DNA of 43,438 bases from Ectocarpus siliculosus (GCA_000310025.1 FN648740.1:7341-50778), one strand, 5' to 3'; numbered from the stretch's first letter, positions 12,390 to 24,311 are shown. Notes: generated by a model not told the origin, from the letters alone. A program made the numbers and translations.

Positions 12390-12790
12390 CCACGTCTCCG
12401 CAATCTTCACACACCAGTTCCTAGTTCTTCTACGCTAGAAGATCCTGTTGCCAGTCAGCACTATTTGGCCTGCTGAACACAGACATCTCTTCACGTCTCG
12501 ACCGGCGAAACGAGACCCCAACTGCGTCTTTCAGCATAACCACAACCCCGTAGGTGAGCATCAGCCTACACCTGGCACTTTCGACGAGTTCTGCTTCTGC
12601 AGCTCGCTCCTGTAAACGACGAAAAACAAAGGTAAGCTCTACATGTAGACCGCGGCTCTTCTTCCGTCGTGACCTCTCGGTTACGACATCAATGTCCATA
12701 TATTCTCGAAGCCGCATTTTAGCAGGGGCGTACTAAATCCTGCCTGTAGCCAGTCATCAGTCCTGTTTCCACAGACTTCAAAATAAAGCC
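12390..12790. repeat. R2 dispersed repeat, copy 1
   Basis: Shares CCTGTTGCCAG, TTTGGCCTGC, GTCTCGACCGG, CAACTGC, TTTCAGCATAA, TTTTCGACG-like and TCTGCAGCTCGCTCCT with 14440-14690. Its second half (GTAGACCGCGGCTCTT, CTCGAAGCCGC, TGTAGCCAGTC, CCTGTTTCCACA) recurs at 22261-22430. It looks like an old non-coding transposon. No gene is seen between 12182 and 13025 apart from this. Confidence 0.8.
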
Positions 12791-13025
12791 TTGCACATAC
12801 GATGCAGTAGGAGCAGCGTTGGACGGACCCCGCTCGATAGTAGTGACCGCAAGGGACCACTTGCTCGTGACTCGATGGCACAGAGGGGGAGAGTCGCTAC
12901 AGCAGCAGCAGTCGGTCTAAAATGTTCCCGACCTGCAAGCAAGGCAGGGGTGCAGAAAAGGGGTTTTGACGCTGGCTCTTTTCCCATACTTTAATCCTAT
13001 ACAGAAAGAAAACAACCTTCCCGCC

Positions 13026-13468
13026 AGGGTTAGGTTAGGCATTCTATTGTCATCAGTAGAGGACACCATGAAGAGGCGTCGTGTGTGCTGGCACGTTCAG
13101 GTTTGCTACTGGAGCGGAAATATCGAAGGTCGCAGCAGCCTCTGAAAACAGTCCGAAATCTGCGCCGGAACCAGGCGGCATCCAACATTTGTCACAGCCA
13201 TGATCACCGCCACGGACCGTCAGCAGTTGCTAGTGGCATCAGCTACTGCTGTAAACCCGTAGTTCAGGGGATTGGGGTCGGTGGCGGCGAGCACGGCTGT
13301 GACAAATGTTGGATGCCGCTTGGTTCCGGCGCAGATTTCGGACTGTTTTGAAAGGCTCCTGTGACCTTCGATATTTCAGCTCCAGTAGCAAACCTGAACG
13401 TGCCAGCACGCACGACGCCTCTTCATGATGTCCTCTACTGCTGACAATAGAATGCCTAACCTAACCCT
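13026..13468. mobile_element. foldback element / large hairpin with about 190-bp arms
   Basis: The left arm starts AGGGTTAGGTTAGGC and the right arm ends with its exact complement, GCCTAACCTAACCCT. The arms pair across about 13026-13218 and 13277-13468 with few mismatches, leaving a loop of about 58 bases. It has no coding capacity, so it is a non-autonomous foldback or MITE-type element. I could not identify a clear target-site duplication. Confidence 0.9.
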
Positions 13469-14439
13469 CAAAACTAACCTTGTTTGAGCGCCTTCCGTTT
13501 TGGCTCTTTCGACTTGAATTTAGAATGGTGTGAATTTTATCTTGATTTCAAAGAGGTCTGCGGAGGTAGACGCGTGAAATGTATGTTTTGAGCAGCCTCT
13601 ACTGCCGCCCTGTGCGAGAATCAACGATTTCTGTGTTTCGCGATGCCTCCCGAATGGTCTGGTGTATCTGTTGTGCAATTTCTGGTGCTCTTGCGTTTGT
13701 TTTCAAAATTAGTCAACATCAAAATTCGTCTTCTTCTGCACCCCCTCAAGACGACGTCTGAGGCTGGCACCGATCGGGCTACGGAATCCGCCCACCAACG
13801 TCTGGCGCACCCGGGCGTATATGTAGGCGGCTCGCTTTGTCTGTCCGGTGTGGTTTGAAGGGTGTAAAGAGAGCGTTGTATGCATACTGTAGTCGCTCGG
13901 ATCTAAGGAGGGGAGGGCTCTCTGTAATGGAGCAACTATAATAATAGTGTATTTGCATTGTTGTACGAGCGTTTAAGGAACGTTGTATGAGCGCTTATTG
14001 GATATTTTGAATTTTCTTTGGATATGGATATTTGGCGACGTTGAGGGGTATTGAAGTACAGCTTGAAGGAAGATCAAAATCCCAGCCCCGCTCCCTCACT
14101 CTCCGAGTGGGCGCTGAGCGGACCTGGTCTAAGAAGGCTAAAACAAGAGATCAAACAACAACTGTGAGTACCCGAAGCCAGGAGCAACGAACTTGCTCCC
14201 TTCCCTATTTTATTTCTCTGTTCCTCCATTACATCTCCTCTCAGCATCGGCCCCTGCCTGGAAAGAGAAGAAAGCAACGGCCGAAACGCGCGTCGAAAAT
14301 ATCAGAAATCTCGGAAAAAGCCGCACGCCGTCTCCGATCGTTATTTTTTTTTTTTCTGAATACCCAACGCATCCATCTGACCAAGGACAGGACGCAACGA
14401 CGCAACATCGCAACATACAACATACCTCACACCACCCAA
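13469..14439. other. non-coding interval
   Basis: No convincing gene. A semi-repeated motif, TTGTA(T/C)GAGCG, occurs near 13962 and 13984. Short frames here have no domain or splice context. Confidence 0.5.
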
Positions 14440-14690
14440 TCTCCGCAGTCTTGAAACTTCAAACGAGTCTCCAGCTGTTCCGCTAGACAACCCTGTTGCC
14501 AGCCAGTACTGTTTGGCCTGCAGTTGGCCTGTCTCGACCGGTGAAACGACCCCAACTGCTGCGTCCTTCAGCATAATAACCAAATCCCCAAGGAGAGCAT
14601 CAGCCCTGGAATTTTCGACGGGTTCTTCTGCAGCTCGCTCCTCCTGCTGTCAGAGACGAAACACAAACATAAGCTCCTATGATTGACATC
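14440..14690. repeat. R2 dispersed repeat, copy 2
   Basis: Same order of blocks as 12390-12640, including TCTCCGCA.TCTT at the left edge and AACATAAGCTC at the right. It is more diverged, with a CTGCAGTTGGCC difference, and lacks the second half seen in copy 1. Confidence 0.75.
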
Positions 14691-14945
14691 ATGTGTGTAG
14701 TAGACTAGATGTCACACACTTTGCTGCGATTGATTGCCGTTGCCGTTCATGCTGACCGCCGCCCTTTCTATGTCTCTGTTCCCCCTAACACAACAAGGTG
14801 AACTCCGTTCTGATACAAACAAACTGCAATCACCTTCCTACCATGTCATACTACATGTATATGTGTTGTCAATCCGATCTAGACTACTCCATCGTGCGGT
14901 GTAAATCAGCGAGTGATGAATGATGATGATGCAGATGAATATCTA

Positions 14946-15463
14946 CCTGTCAGACCCATGTTTATGGTTTCCAAATCTTTATCTTCCTTTCTTTGGACAA
15001 ATGTGGACTTTTTCGACCTTTTCGGCAGTCTGCCTCCCGAACGAATGCGAATCAGCTGTTCGACCTTCGAGAATAGTCACAGCTTTGCCTGAGAGGTATA
15101 CAGACCGCCTACTTGTTTCCCCAGGGTCCACGTTTGATTTTTCCAGCAGAGCAAGATGTGCAAGTTTCGGCCGAAAGACCACCTCGGAGCAAATCTTGGG
15201 CCAAGATCTGTCGAAACGCTGGTGTTGGAAAAAAATTGCGTGAAAATTGTGCATCTTGCTCTGCTAGAAAAAAATCAAACGTGGACCCTGGCGAAACAAA
15301 TAGGCGGTCTGTATACATCTCAGGCAAAGCTGTGACTATTCTCGAAGGTCGAACAGCTGGTTCGCATTCGTTCGGGAGGCAGACTGCCGAAAAGGTCGAA
15401 AAAGTCCACATTTGTCCAAAGAAAGGAAGATAAAGATTTGGAAACCATAAACATGGGTCTCAG
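14946..15463. mobile_element. foldback element / large hairpin with about 218-bp arms
   Basis: Left-arm words such as AGACCCATGTTTATGG, CTTTGGACAAATGTGG, CTTTTCGGCAGTCTGCC and CAGGGTCCACGTTTGAT all recur as reverse complements in mirror order up to 15463. The arms are about 14946-15163 and 15247-15463, with a central 83-bp loop. The frames read on both strands are mirror images and not genes. The arms differ by only a few percent by eye. Confidence 0.92.
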
Positions 15464-15711
15464 GCAAGAGGAAATTTTTCAAATATTAAATGTTCAGTTC
15501 TGCTCGGTACCAAGACTAAGGCTACAAACCGGACACCAACGATTTTCAGCCCGAAATACCACAAACCGAGGTGATGGCGCCAGCTTTGAAGGGATTCATT
15601 GCGGGGGGGGGCATATGATCAGGTTTTTGTCCGGCTAGTCTAGTTGTCGTTGAGAAATAAATCTGTTTGAAAAGTGCGTGCGGGCCATTTTCCTTTCTGC
15701 CGTTTTTTAAG

Positions 15712-16022
15712 TGTTTCAGAATTGGTTCTCCAGACCTTGTCTGCGCGGAACGCGTCCCCGGGGTTAAATAGAGCCAGTTTTTGCGACTTTGACCGTCAAC
15801 CACACGCTCCACGGAGGCCTGCCGAGCTCCGCGCATGAGCGTTGATGTGCCGACGAGCCTCGTGCGTGCCCCTGAGAAGGAAGCGCGAGAAAATACTCAC
15901 TGCCAAGAAAAATGATCAAACCTTAGACTATGTGTACATACATACAAGGTCTCCCTTTCGGGACGCGGGTGCCAAGCCTCCCGCGGGCGACGCAAGGCCA
16001 CATGCGCATTGCCCGAAGAGGG
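15712..16022. repeat. R3 dispersed repeat, copy 1
   Basis: Shares TTTCAGAATTGGTT, TGCGCGGAACGCG, CTTTGACCGTCAACCACACG, CACGGAGGCCTGCCGAGCTC, CATACAAGGTCTCCC and CGGGCGACGCAA with 21586-21905 in the same order and orientation. About 310 bp; no coding potential recognised. Confidence 0.85.
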
Positions 16023-16855
16023 TTGTGTGTCTTATGTTTGATGGACGTGTTTTTTTACGCTCGTCTTCCGTAAAAAACATCGCGCACGTAGTTATTCGAC
16101 ATTGGAGCCAGCTCGAGCGGACAACAACTTGCCAGCGAAAAAAAAAAAAGGCTTCTACTATGATGGCTTCTTAGAGTTATTTAAAACTCGAAAAAATGCA
16201 TGAAACCAGTGGAAGAGCCCGAAAAGTGGATGAATCGAGATTTATATCGGAGGGAACTTTTGGGCAAAAATACATGAATCGTGAGAAAAAATATGTTTGG
16301 GGCTCCCCAAGTTGTTGTTGTTGTTGTTCTCTCACATTAGCTCTATAGTCCACAAAGATGGGGAGCCCGTGGTCGCAAAATCCGGCACATATGACGCCGC
16401 GGGGAAACACAACAAGAATAGAGTACAAACCACTCGGAAAAAGAAACAAAATGATAGAAAGAAAAGAACAGCTACCGCACCGACCGGTCGAGAAAAGGAG
16501 CCCTAGGAAACCGATCAAATTAAAACAAACAAAATTAAAGGCAAACATAAAAAGGGAAAAAGGAGCGCTTCCCACACCCGCCTAAAAATATCAAAGGGTA
16601 CCGTACCAGCATCAGGCACTACGCACCAGGGCATGGGAGTAATGGAGGCAACAGAACAAAGAGGCGGCAGATGGGTAGACAGTCATCTATATATACGCAA
16701 CAGCAAACGGCAAAAGGGAGACCAAGGTACCCGACAAGGCAGAGTCGGCAGGGAGGACATGAAAAAAGAAGCACAGCACTGAGGCCGAAGGCAATACAAA
16801 GAACATACAAGAGTATAGCATACAGTAGCAGGGGGGGGGACAGGGCGCAACAACA
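16023..16855. other. non-coding interval next to the retrotransposon 3' end
   Basis: No gene recognised. On the minus strand this is the sequence directly after the retrotransposon stop codon, so part of it may be element 3' UTR. It is A-rich on the plus strand from about 16390 to 16600 and has a TTG repeat at 16311-16328. The element's 3' end was not determined. Confidence 0.45.
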
Positions 16856-19800
16856 TCAGCCGGGTACATAGTTCGCCACAAGTGCTGCCTCGGCCGCCCT
16901 ACTCGCTTCTACAGCAGCAGCGCCCGGTCGCCGTTTCTTCCCCCCCACCGCCGCTTCCCCGACTCTCTTAGTTCCCAAGATGGCCGTACTCCCTGCTTCT
17001 GCTTCCCTCGCACGCTGGCACTTCGCGGACGCTTCCGCCTCCTGTCTGTGCCATTTCCTCATGAACCATGCCGCCCCGTCCTCGACCTTGTTGTACCACG
17101 CCTCCGGGTCCTTGGCGCTCTCTTTCCCCCTTCCTTTTCGTCTCCCATGTTGAACGCCACGAGGTCCTCTCCTAGACGAGACACCCAGTCGCTCTCCTGC
17201 CCGCCCCGGTATCCCACGCCCCCCGCCATCGCTCCTACTGGGGAGGCGGTTGTCCTCCATGCGCATAACGAAGCCCGCGAAGCACAGTCTCCGTTTGCGA
17301 ACGGTGGCCTCGATGGTTTCCTCGCAGCCGGCCTGGATGAGGGCCTGGGCATAGGACAGGGGGCGGTCTGAGCGTTTCCGCTTGCTCCAGCCGATGCACC
17401 GTGTCAGGAACTGGCGGTGGGTCCCATTGAGCTTCGTGTAGTGCTCCGCTGTTAGGATCCACGAGGCGCACCCGTATAGGAGAGTCTCCACCACTTCAGC
17501 CTGGAGTAGCCGGATCTTGAGCTGGCGGTCGGCCCGTCGCCTGTCGTACATCGAAGCACTGTTCCGGCGGTAGCACTTTCACGCTCGGCAGCTGCGGCTC
17601 GTGATCTCCCGGTCGGCCTTCCCGTCCGTGCAGATGGTACGTCCAAGGTACACAAACCGATCTGTCTGCTCGTACGTCTGGCCGGCGGCGCTGACCGTGA
17701 ACGGGCGTTCCTCGATCCCTTTCGGCAGCATGCACATGATCTCCGTCGTTGGCTCCGATACCATCAGTCCGAACAGGCCGGCTACGCGCACGATGACCGA
17801 CATCATCTTCTCGAGACTCTCCGGCGAGCGCGAGACGATAGCCGCTTCGTCAGCGTAGAGCATGGCCCACAGGGCCTCCACGTCCGTCACCACCGTCGTC
17901 TTGTTCCCCGCCGACCTGCCCTTCTTGCCCATGTACCCCACTTGTGTCCCGATCTTGACCATGTCCGCCGTTACCTTGGGGTCCTTGTCGAACTCGGTCA
18001 CGGCGACCATGAGCATCGCGGCGGGGCCAGGTTGCATCCCTGTCGGAGGCCTTGGCCCACGTCGAACCATTCCGAGTACTGCCCGTCGTCCGTTCGGACG
18101 CGCGCCCTCATGCCCTCGTGGAAGTGGCGAATGACCGCCAGCATCTTCGGGGGCACGCCGAAGCGTCGGAGCACGTCCCACAGCAGTAGGTCTCGGTCCA
18201 CCGAATCGTACACCTTGGTGAGGTCGACGAAGCACGCGAAGACCGCAGTACTCTTCTTCCTCGCGAGCTCATGGAGCCGCTGGATCGCGAACAGCATGTC
18301 GGGCGTCGACCGGTGTGGGCGGAACCCGCTCTGCTCCTCCGGGAGGATGCCCTCTCGCTCGCAGTAGTGGCTCAGTCGTGTAGCGACGACCTTAAGCAGC
18401 GCCTTGCCGGCGTGTGCGACGAGAGAGATGCCCCGGTAGTTGCCGCACTCCATGTTATCCCCCTTCTTGAACAGCACTTTGATGGTGGCATCCTTCCACT
18501 GCTGTGGTACGCTGTGGTACGTCCCCCGTCTGCCACACGTCCACGACGATGGCGTGGAATTCGCGGAGGAGGCCTCGATCTCCGTCCAGGAAAAGCTTGA
18601 TCAGCTCAGCCGGTAGGTCGTCCGGCCCGACGGCCTTTCTGTTGGCCATTTCCCGTACCACTTCCTCAACCTCGAATAGAGATGGGATGTCGTCGAGTGG
18701 CACGCACGTGGGCCACTGCTTGACCTTGTCAGCCGCATGCAGGTCGATGGTCGGCGACTTGGTGTTGAGAAGCTGGTGGAACCACCGCGCCCACCGTTGG
18801 CGAAAAAACGTGGGGTCCCGAAGGACCTTGCCGTCCTCGTCCTTGATGTTCTGAGAGGTGAACGATCTCTTACCTTCGATGCCGATCATCTTCAGGTGCC
18901 TGTAGAAGCCCGCCTAATCCCCCTCGCGGCTCTTCTTCTCGACCTGCCGTACATAGCCCTCGAAGAACGTTTCCAGTGCTCTCCACCTCGCGATGCTGCG
19001 CTTCTTCCGCGCCGCCTTGAGCATCGCCTTCAGGGTCGCCTCGAAGGCGCTGTTCTTGGAGGCCCCACGAAGTTGCTGCTGGGCCGCCCTAATCTCTATA
19101 GACGCTTCGGAGATCTCGTGCTGCGCTTCGCTCGTGTACCAGCCTCTCTGCCCTCGTGCGCACCTCGGCAGCGGCGCGGTCTCGGCAGCGGCCGACATCA
19201 CCATATCCGTCAGCCCGGCGGCGGTCTCTCCCGTTGGCCGCCTGGGCGCCGTGGGCGGAGGGCGGCTGGAGGCCCTGTCTTGGAAGGCGGTCCGTAGGTT
19301 TTTGTCCTTACTTAATTGCTCGAGCTCGAGGTCGATACGGATTCGGCTGCTTCCGCTGTTCCCCCGCACTCGTCGGTTGGGTGCGACACGGGGGGGGAGG
19401 CGGACAGTCGTAAGCACGAGGTTGTGGTCAGAGTCCTTGAAGTCGACATGTTTGACGGAGACATTACACACGAAACGCCGGCCCGCATGAGGATGAAGTC
19501 GAGGCGGTACTTCTCCTTCCCCATGTTGGAGCTCTGGAACGTGTGCTGCACTCCACCTTTCGGTGTCCGAAAGTAGGTGTTGATCAGGGAGAGTTGGTTG
19601 TCTGATGCCAGTCCAACGAGTCGTTCCCTGTTGTTGTTCATAATGTCGCGTCCGTGCGCGCCCAAAATCTTGGCATCGCAGCACCCGTCTCGCCTCCTGC
19701 CGGTGCGTGCGTTGGCGTCCATTAGCACCACGAGATGGTCACGGCTGTGAACCTCCCGGATCGCTGCGTCGAGAGCAGTCCAGAAGGAGTCCGTGGCGTT
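16856..19800 (-). mobile_element. degenerate non-LTR retrotransposon (endonuclease plus reverse transcriptase), 5'-truncated
   Basis: Reading on the minus strand, the remains give the C-terminal half of an apurinic-type endonuclease (about 19800-19312: [15 protein letters not shown], then S-D-H-N-L-V), a linker, and a reverse transcriptase (about 18900-17600: [35 protein letters not shown] and the active-site box). A C-terminal tail (E-T-L-L-Y-G-C) follows to 16856. It is dead: frame changes near 19480, 18515, 18025 and 17560, a TAG at 18914-18916, and YADE instead of the catalytic YADD at 17846-17857. Endonuclease motifs upstream of 19800 are missing, as expected of truncated insertions. Clade not assigned. 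Confidence 0.9.
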
Positions 19801-21585
19801 AACACCACCGCCCGCGGTGGTGCGGACAGCTGCCGTGGTATGTATTTGTGTTCCGAGACGAACATACTGCCCTCTCTATCTCCCTCTCTCCCTCTCCTCT
19901 CTCCTCGATTTTGCAGCAAACACCACCGCCGTCACAACAGCAAAGACACAGCACACAGTCATAACAACGCCGCCACCACCGCCAGCCCCCAACCAAACTT
20001 TCGGGCACTGCCCGGACGATTTTTTGTTGTGCTGCATGCGTATCAAAGCGTACGTAAGGTTGCTGCATGCTGCTGCACCCTCTCTTTTCCCCTCTGCCCT
20101 CCTCGCTCGTCGTGCTCCTTTTTCTTTCTCGCTTTCTCTGGTGCCGCCATCGCACGCAAGCACAGACGAACTAACGAACAGACACAGTTCCACAAGGCTC
20201 GCCGCGTAGCTTATGGGCTGCCCCGTTATTTTTGTGGGGGGGAGGGCGGCCCTTCCTAGTCGGCGTGGCGGGGAGGCTGGAGGTTGTCGTTGCCGTTGAT
20301 GCACAGGGTGTGCGTATACGCCTGTCTTCCTGTCTTTTCTAACCTCTCTCTCATTTTCTCTTTGGCACAAAAAAAAGAGAAGAAGGACCAACGGTTTGTT
20401 ATCATCAACGTGCCCGAGTGCCAACATACAGAGTATCAGCTAGCGTGGGATGGGGGCGCTCTTGGCAGAGACGAACGCTCCTTGTCCGCTATTCGTTCAC
20501 TACGTAAGGGTGTGCATATTCGTATCACCTTGACAAAGGGCACTCTAATTTCGCTTGCTGCTTGTTTCCGGTTGATCAAATTTGGCTGCACCACAACGGC
20601 AGCCCACCTGCCCAACACCAGCTGTCCGAGGATGTATTGGTGCAGGCTAACAGTCCTCCTGTGTTTTTATCCTGTGAAGATCTATTCTCGAGTTTTATAT
20701 CACGAGAGTTTTCCACCAAAAATGTACCAAAGCAGCGAAAGGCCCAAAAAAGTCCCGCCGGTCCATGCATCATGTTTTAAATAACTCTCTTGTGATGATG
20801 GCAAGTTTCCGATAAGAACCGAATTTGATATAAGAACCGAATTTGACATCCGAAACAACACCACAAACAAGAACATGACATGTTCAATCAACACTGCGGG
20901 TGCATGCGCGAAAACTTGCCTACAGCAGCAGAGTTTCACTTGGCCCGCTGCGAAGTGTAAAAGAGCAAACGTAGGTACTGTTGTTGGACTTTTCGATGAC
21001 ACGAAGAGTCACAGCGATGTGAAATAGAGGAGGTGATGAAGCAAGAGGCAAATAATATTTCAAACTGTCCACCTGGGTTGCAAGCCCCCACAAAAAGCTT
21101 TTTTTTTTTTATTAAGACAAGGCATCGATCACGCGGAGCCCCTACAACGGCCAGATTCCTATGGGACAGGCCGTTGTTCGTCAACAACTCCGGCTGTAGT
21201 GGCGATCCAAAATGTTGAAACCTTCTAAAAGCATGTCTCTACAGCGTGGTGCCATAAAAATATTGGACTGGATCGTTTTTTGAAGGTGTAAGAAGAGCGT
21301 CGAAGGTCAATTTTCGGGGGAGGTTGGCTGAGAATCCAAACAAAATTGGAGGTAGGGCAAACCAAATGTCTGCGCGTGTAGAACATGACATGCTTGAGGT
21401 ATCCTGCAGGTTTCATGGCACGTCGCCATCCATCTGTGTGAGGAGGACCAGCAGTGACAAAGGTGTGCGCCAGATGGTGCGCTGGGCAACCCATCATGGG
21501 AGCTCAAGCGGGGTATAATCGATCTTCGCGGAGCCCCTTTGTCATAGTTTTTTTGCTTTTTGTGTGACTTGCAACCCGGGTGATG
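19801..21585. other. non-coding interval
   Basis: No gene recognised. Contains CT-rich sequence at 19870-19910. The frame at 20284-20784 has no domain. A short imperfect direct repeat (ATAAGAACCGAATTTGA) lies at 20812 and 20830. Confidence 0.5.
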
Positions 21586-21905
21586 GGTTTCAGAATTGGT
21601 TAGTCAGGCGTTGCCTGCGCGGAACGCGCCCCCGGGGTTTCAATCCAGTTTTCACAACTTTGACCGTCAACCACACGCGCCACGGAGGCCTGCCGAGCTC
21701 CGGGCACGAGCTTTGATATACCGACGAGCCTCCTGTGTGCCCCTCATAAGGAATTGGGAGAAAAGATTCGATGCCACGAGAGAAAGAAATGCCGGAGCCG
21801 GAACAGTGACCAGATCTTTATGTGCATACAAGGTCTCCCTTCGGGACGTGGGTCTCAAGCCTCTCGCGGGCGACGCAAGACCACATGCGCGTTGCTCGAA
21901 ATAGC
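21586..21905. repeat. R3 dispersed repeat, copy 2
   Basis: Direct-orientation partner of 15712-16022. The two copies share both ends, and their flanks diverge immediately outside, which marks the element edges. Confidence 0.85.
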
Positions 21906-22004
21906 CGGTTTCCTTCCACTCACTGAACAGATTTCAACACATCCCTTTCGACTGGGGTTATATCTCGAACGTGTCGTCTTCCTGTGAGATTATGTAAACT
22001 TTTT

Positions 22005-22430
22005 AGAAAACAAACGTAAGCTCCTTTGTACATGCCGCGTGTATTGTAGACTACCGTAAATGGCACAAGATAACGCACACCCTGGACCGATTTTCAAATC
22101 TCGATAGAGTCACAGCGCCAAAAACGGTGGCGTCGAACCTGTTTCGTCGAGAGCTTTCCGACAGTGTATTGTTTCATTTATGCATCCTCTTCGTCATGGT
22201 GCAATCGAGCTTTGAAGATTGCTCCAGGAGGTGTGTTATCTTGTGTCATATACGGTACGTGTAGACCGCGGCTCTTTTTCCGTGTTCCTCTCGGTTACTT
22301 GTACTCTTGTCCATTTTTTCTCGAAGCCGCCAGCAGGGACTGCTTGGCTTGTAGCCAGTCGTTCCTGTTTCCACATGTTTGATGCTTGAGGATGCCCCAT
22401 AAAGCCTGCATGATAAGATGTAGAGTTGAT
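22005..22430. repeat. R2 dispersed repeat, copy 3, interrupted by a MITE
   Basis: The left piece (about 22005-22051, AAACGTAAGCTC) and right piece (22260-22430, GTAGACCGCGGCTCTTT, CTCGAAGCCGC, CCTGTTTCCACA) are continuous in copy 1 at 12620-12790. Here they are split by the inverted-repeat element at 22052-22259. Confidence 0.75.
22052..22259. mobile_element. MITE-like element, about 208 bp, with 7-bp flanking direct repeat
   Basis: Terminal inverted repeats of about 50 bases: the left reads TACCGTA, CACAAGATAACGCACA, CCTGGACCGATTTTCAAA; the right is the complement. TGTAGAC flanks both sides (22045-22051 and 22260-22266) and occurs once at the matching empty position in R2 copy 1. The same family recurs at 31344-31566, and a half copy is near 31974-32030. 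Confidence 0.85.
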
Positions 22431-22921
22431 TCTTGCCTCAATCAAGCTCGAGTAGGAGGGCAATCAAGGAGGTGTTTCCTCTTTGGGATTTGTTTTACAG
22501 ATCACAGTATACAGATCACAGTAGTCTACTTAGGTCAGGTTGGCGCCACGTTCGGGTGAGCTTTGTGTGTGCAAGCAAGGATCGCTATCCCTACGCTCGG
22601 CGCTTATGTGCGAAATTGAACTGAAGTAGGGTGTAGTGAACGTTCAGACGTCTTAGCGTATGTAGTACTTTGAAGAGAGGCCCACGCTTGTTGTATCCAC
22701 GCACCTCTAACGATGGAACCCACGCCGGCCTCTCCTCGTCTCCCTGGCATCTTCGTGCTATCCAAGAAGTAGGTCAGCAATGCCTTTCTCTTCAGTCTCT
22801 TACGGCGCACGCACGCTTGCTCTTTCCGTTTTTTTGTCTGACAGAGTGCACGGATACTGCTCTTCTTCAAGGTCCACTTCTCACAAAGCTCCCCGAGCAT
22901 ACCCGCCCGACCAGCACAGCC

Positions 22922-23458
22922 ATGGCCGCAGAGGTGAGACGGACACGGACATTTCTCGAAAGAAAGACTTGAACAGGTGAAGTTTGTGGATGGGTGATGG
23001 GTTCTTTTATCGTTTCCCATCCGACCACGACGCTCTCCTCGGTTCACCAGACCGATTGGTTTCGCTCCCATATGTCCCTCCGCGGTGAACAAAGCTACTG
23101 CCTCACCCATTTCGAAGAATTCTTACAGGATGCATCACATACTTGCCAGAATTACAGGAAGTTCTTTTCTGTCGAATAGTGTACGAGATAGTATAGAACA
23201 AAAAGCGAAGTAGGATAGATCCATGCGTCTTTTCTGCCTTGGTTCCAGATGATACCTACACGCACGCACTGCACGAAACCCACTTTCCCGGCTCCTCTTC
23301 AGACGATTGTGGCAGCACACTGCCTGGATTCCATCGATGTGCCTCCCTTGATGCTCAAGGTCCCAGAGAATACTGACTACTTCGAGTTGGCCCAGAAGAT
23401 CACGGGGGCCCTGCAGTCTTACCGCGACAAGGACGGAGAAGAAGTCTTCGTGAAGCAG
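22922..23458 (+). CDS. possible small gene, first two exons, function unknown
   Basis: Exon 1 is a 12-base coding piece (M-A-A-E) at 22922-22933 with a CCATGG start context and a GTGAGA donor. Exon 2 is 23303-23458 after a strong pyrimidine tract and CTCTTCAG; it holds 52 codons, phase 0 at both ends, and reaches AAGCAG|GTTGGC. The peptide (V-P-P-L-M-L-K-V-P-E-N-T-D-Y-F-E-L-A-Q-K) has high G/C at third positions and looks real, but I do not recognise the family. The weak point is the GTTGGC donor; reading through gives a stop at 23536. No third exon was found with confidence. Confidence 0.35.
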
Positions 23459-24311
23459 GTTGGCTGCCTGATGATGTGTGCTCGAGTTCCATTCATTTTC
23501 GGCCAACACCTGTACCTTCCGCCTACGAAATATTAGTTCCTATCGGTGTCTTCCCTACCCCTCCGACCGCTCATGCTGTACATATTGCCGACCCCCTAGC
23601 GACCCAGTTCTAGGGTTGGGGCGATTGTGACCGCGGTCTCCAGGCTCCCAGCAACGATATTCAGGGCTCTGGCTGGCGCTGGTTCAGACTCTTCGGCCAC
23701 CGTATTAGTGGTGCTTGTAGTTTACGTCTACTGTTTAGGTGCCCAATCTCGCGAACCCGATGACCGTAATCACATGCCTTGCAATCACGCAGACGAAAAC
23801 CTTTAACAACCACATACAATATGTTGTATTCCCCGGGCCCGAGGTCGACTGTAGTGCATATGCTGTCTACCTGAATGCTCCAAGCTGTCGTTTTTCCTGT
23901 CACTCCTCGTTCTTCGCACGATACCATACCCTGTACTACTAGTAGATACGATGGCAACGCAGTGGTCGCATTCTCTTCCGTTTGTTGATTTGTAAGCAAC
24001 AGTCTCTCTTGCACGCGTCTTTCCGCCCCCTCCTGTCAACCCTAAGCATTGCATTGTCGGCCCCCCCACACAGCAGTACCCCCCCTGACTGAGCTGGGAA
24101 AAGTAGAAGACAAGTACAGGGAGATGTTTGAGGCATGGGATAGGCAGGAGAAGACGTTACCTGTACTGGGGCATAGGAAGTGGGTTGAAAAGGCGAGAAG
24201 TAATATCGGTAGGATAGAAAGACTAGGGAAGACATTTTTATGCCACCTTTGGCAAAGTAGGAAGGAACGATTGGCCATCGGTGATTGGTCCTGTGGGAAC
24301 AGTGCTCCATC

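Noticed and set aside
14920-15433. Paired frames on both strands encoding the same peptide
   Set aside because: Mirror images produced by the palindrome at 14946-15463.
24070-24290. Glu/Lys-rich plus frame that could be an exon
   Set aside because: Third positions are purine-rich, unlike the G/C-rich real exons, and no clean acceptor gives this frame.
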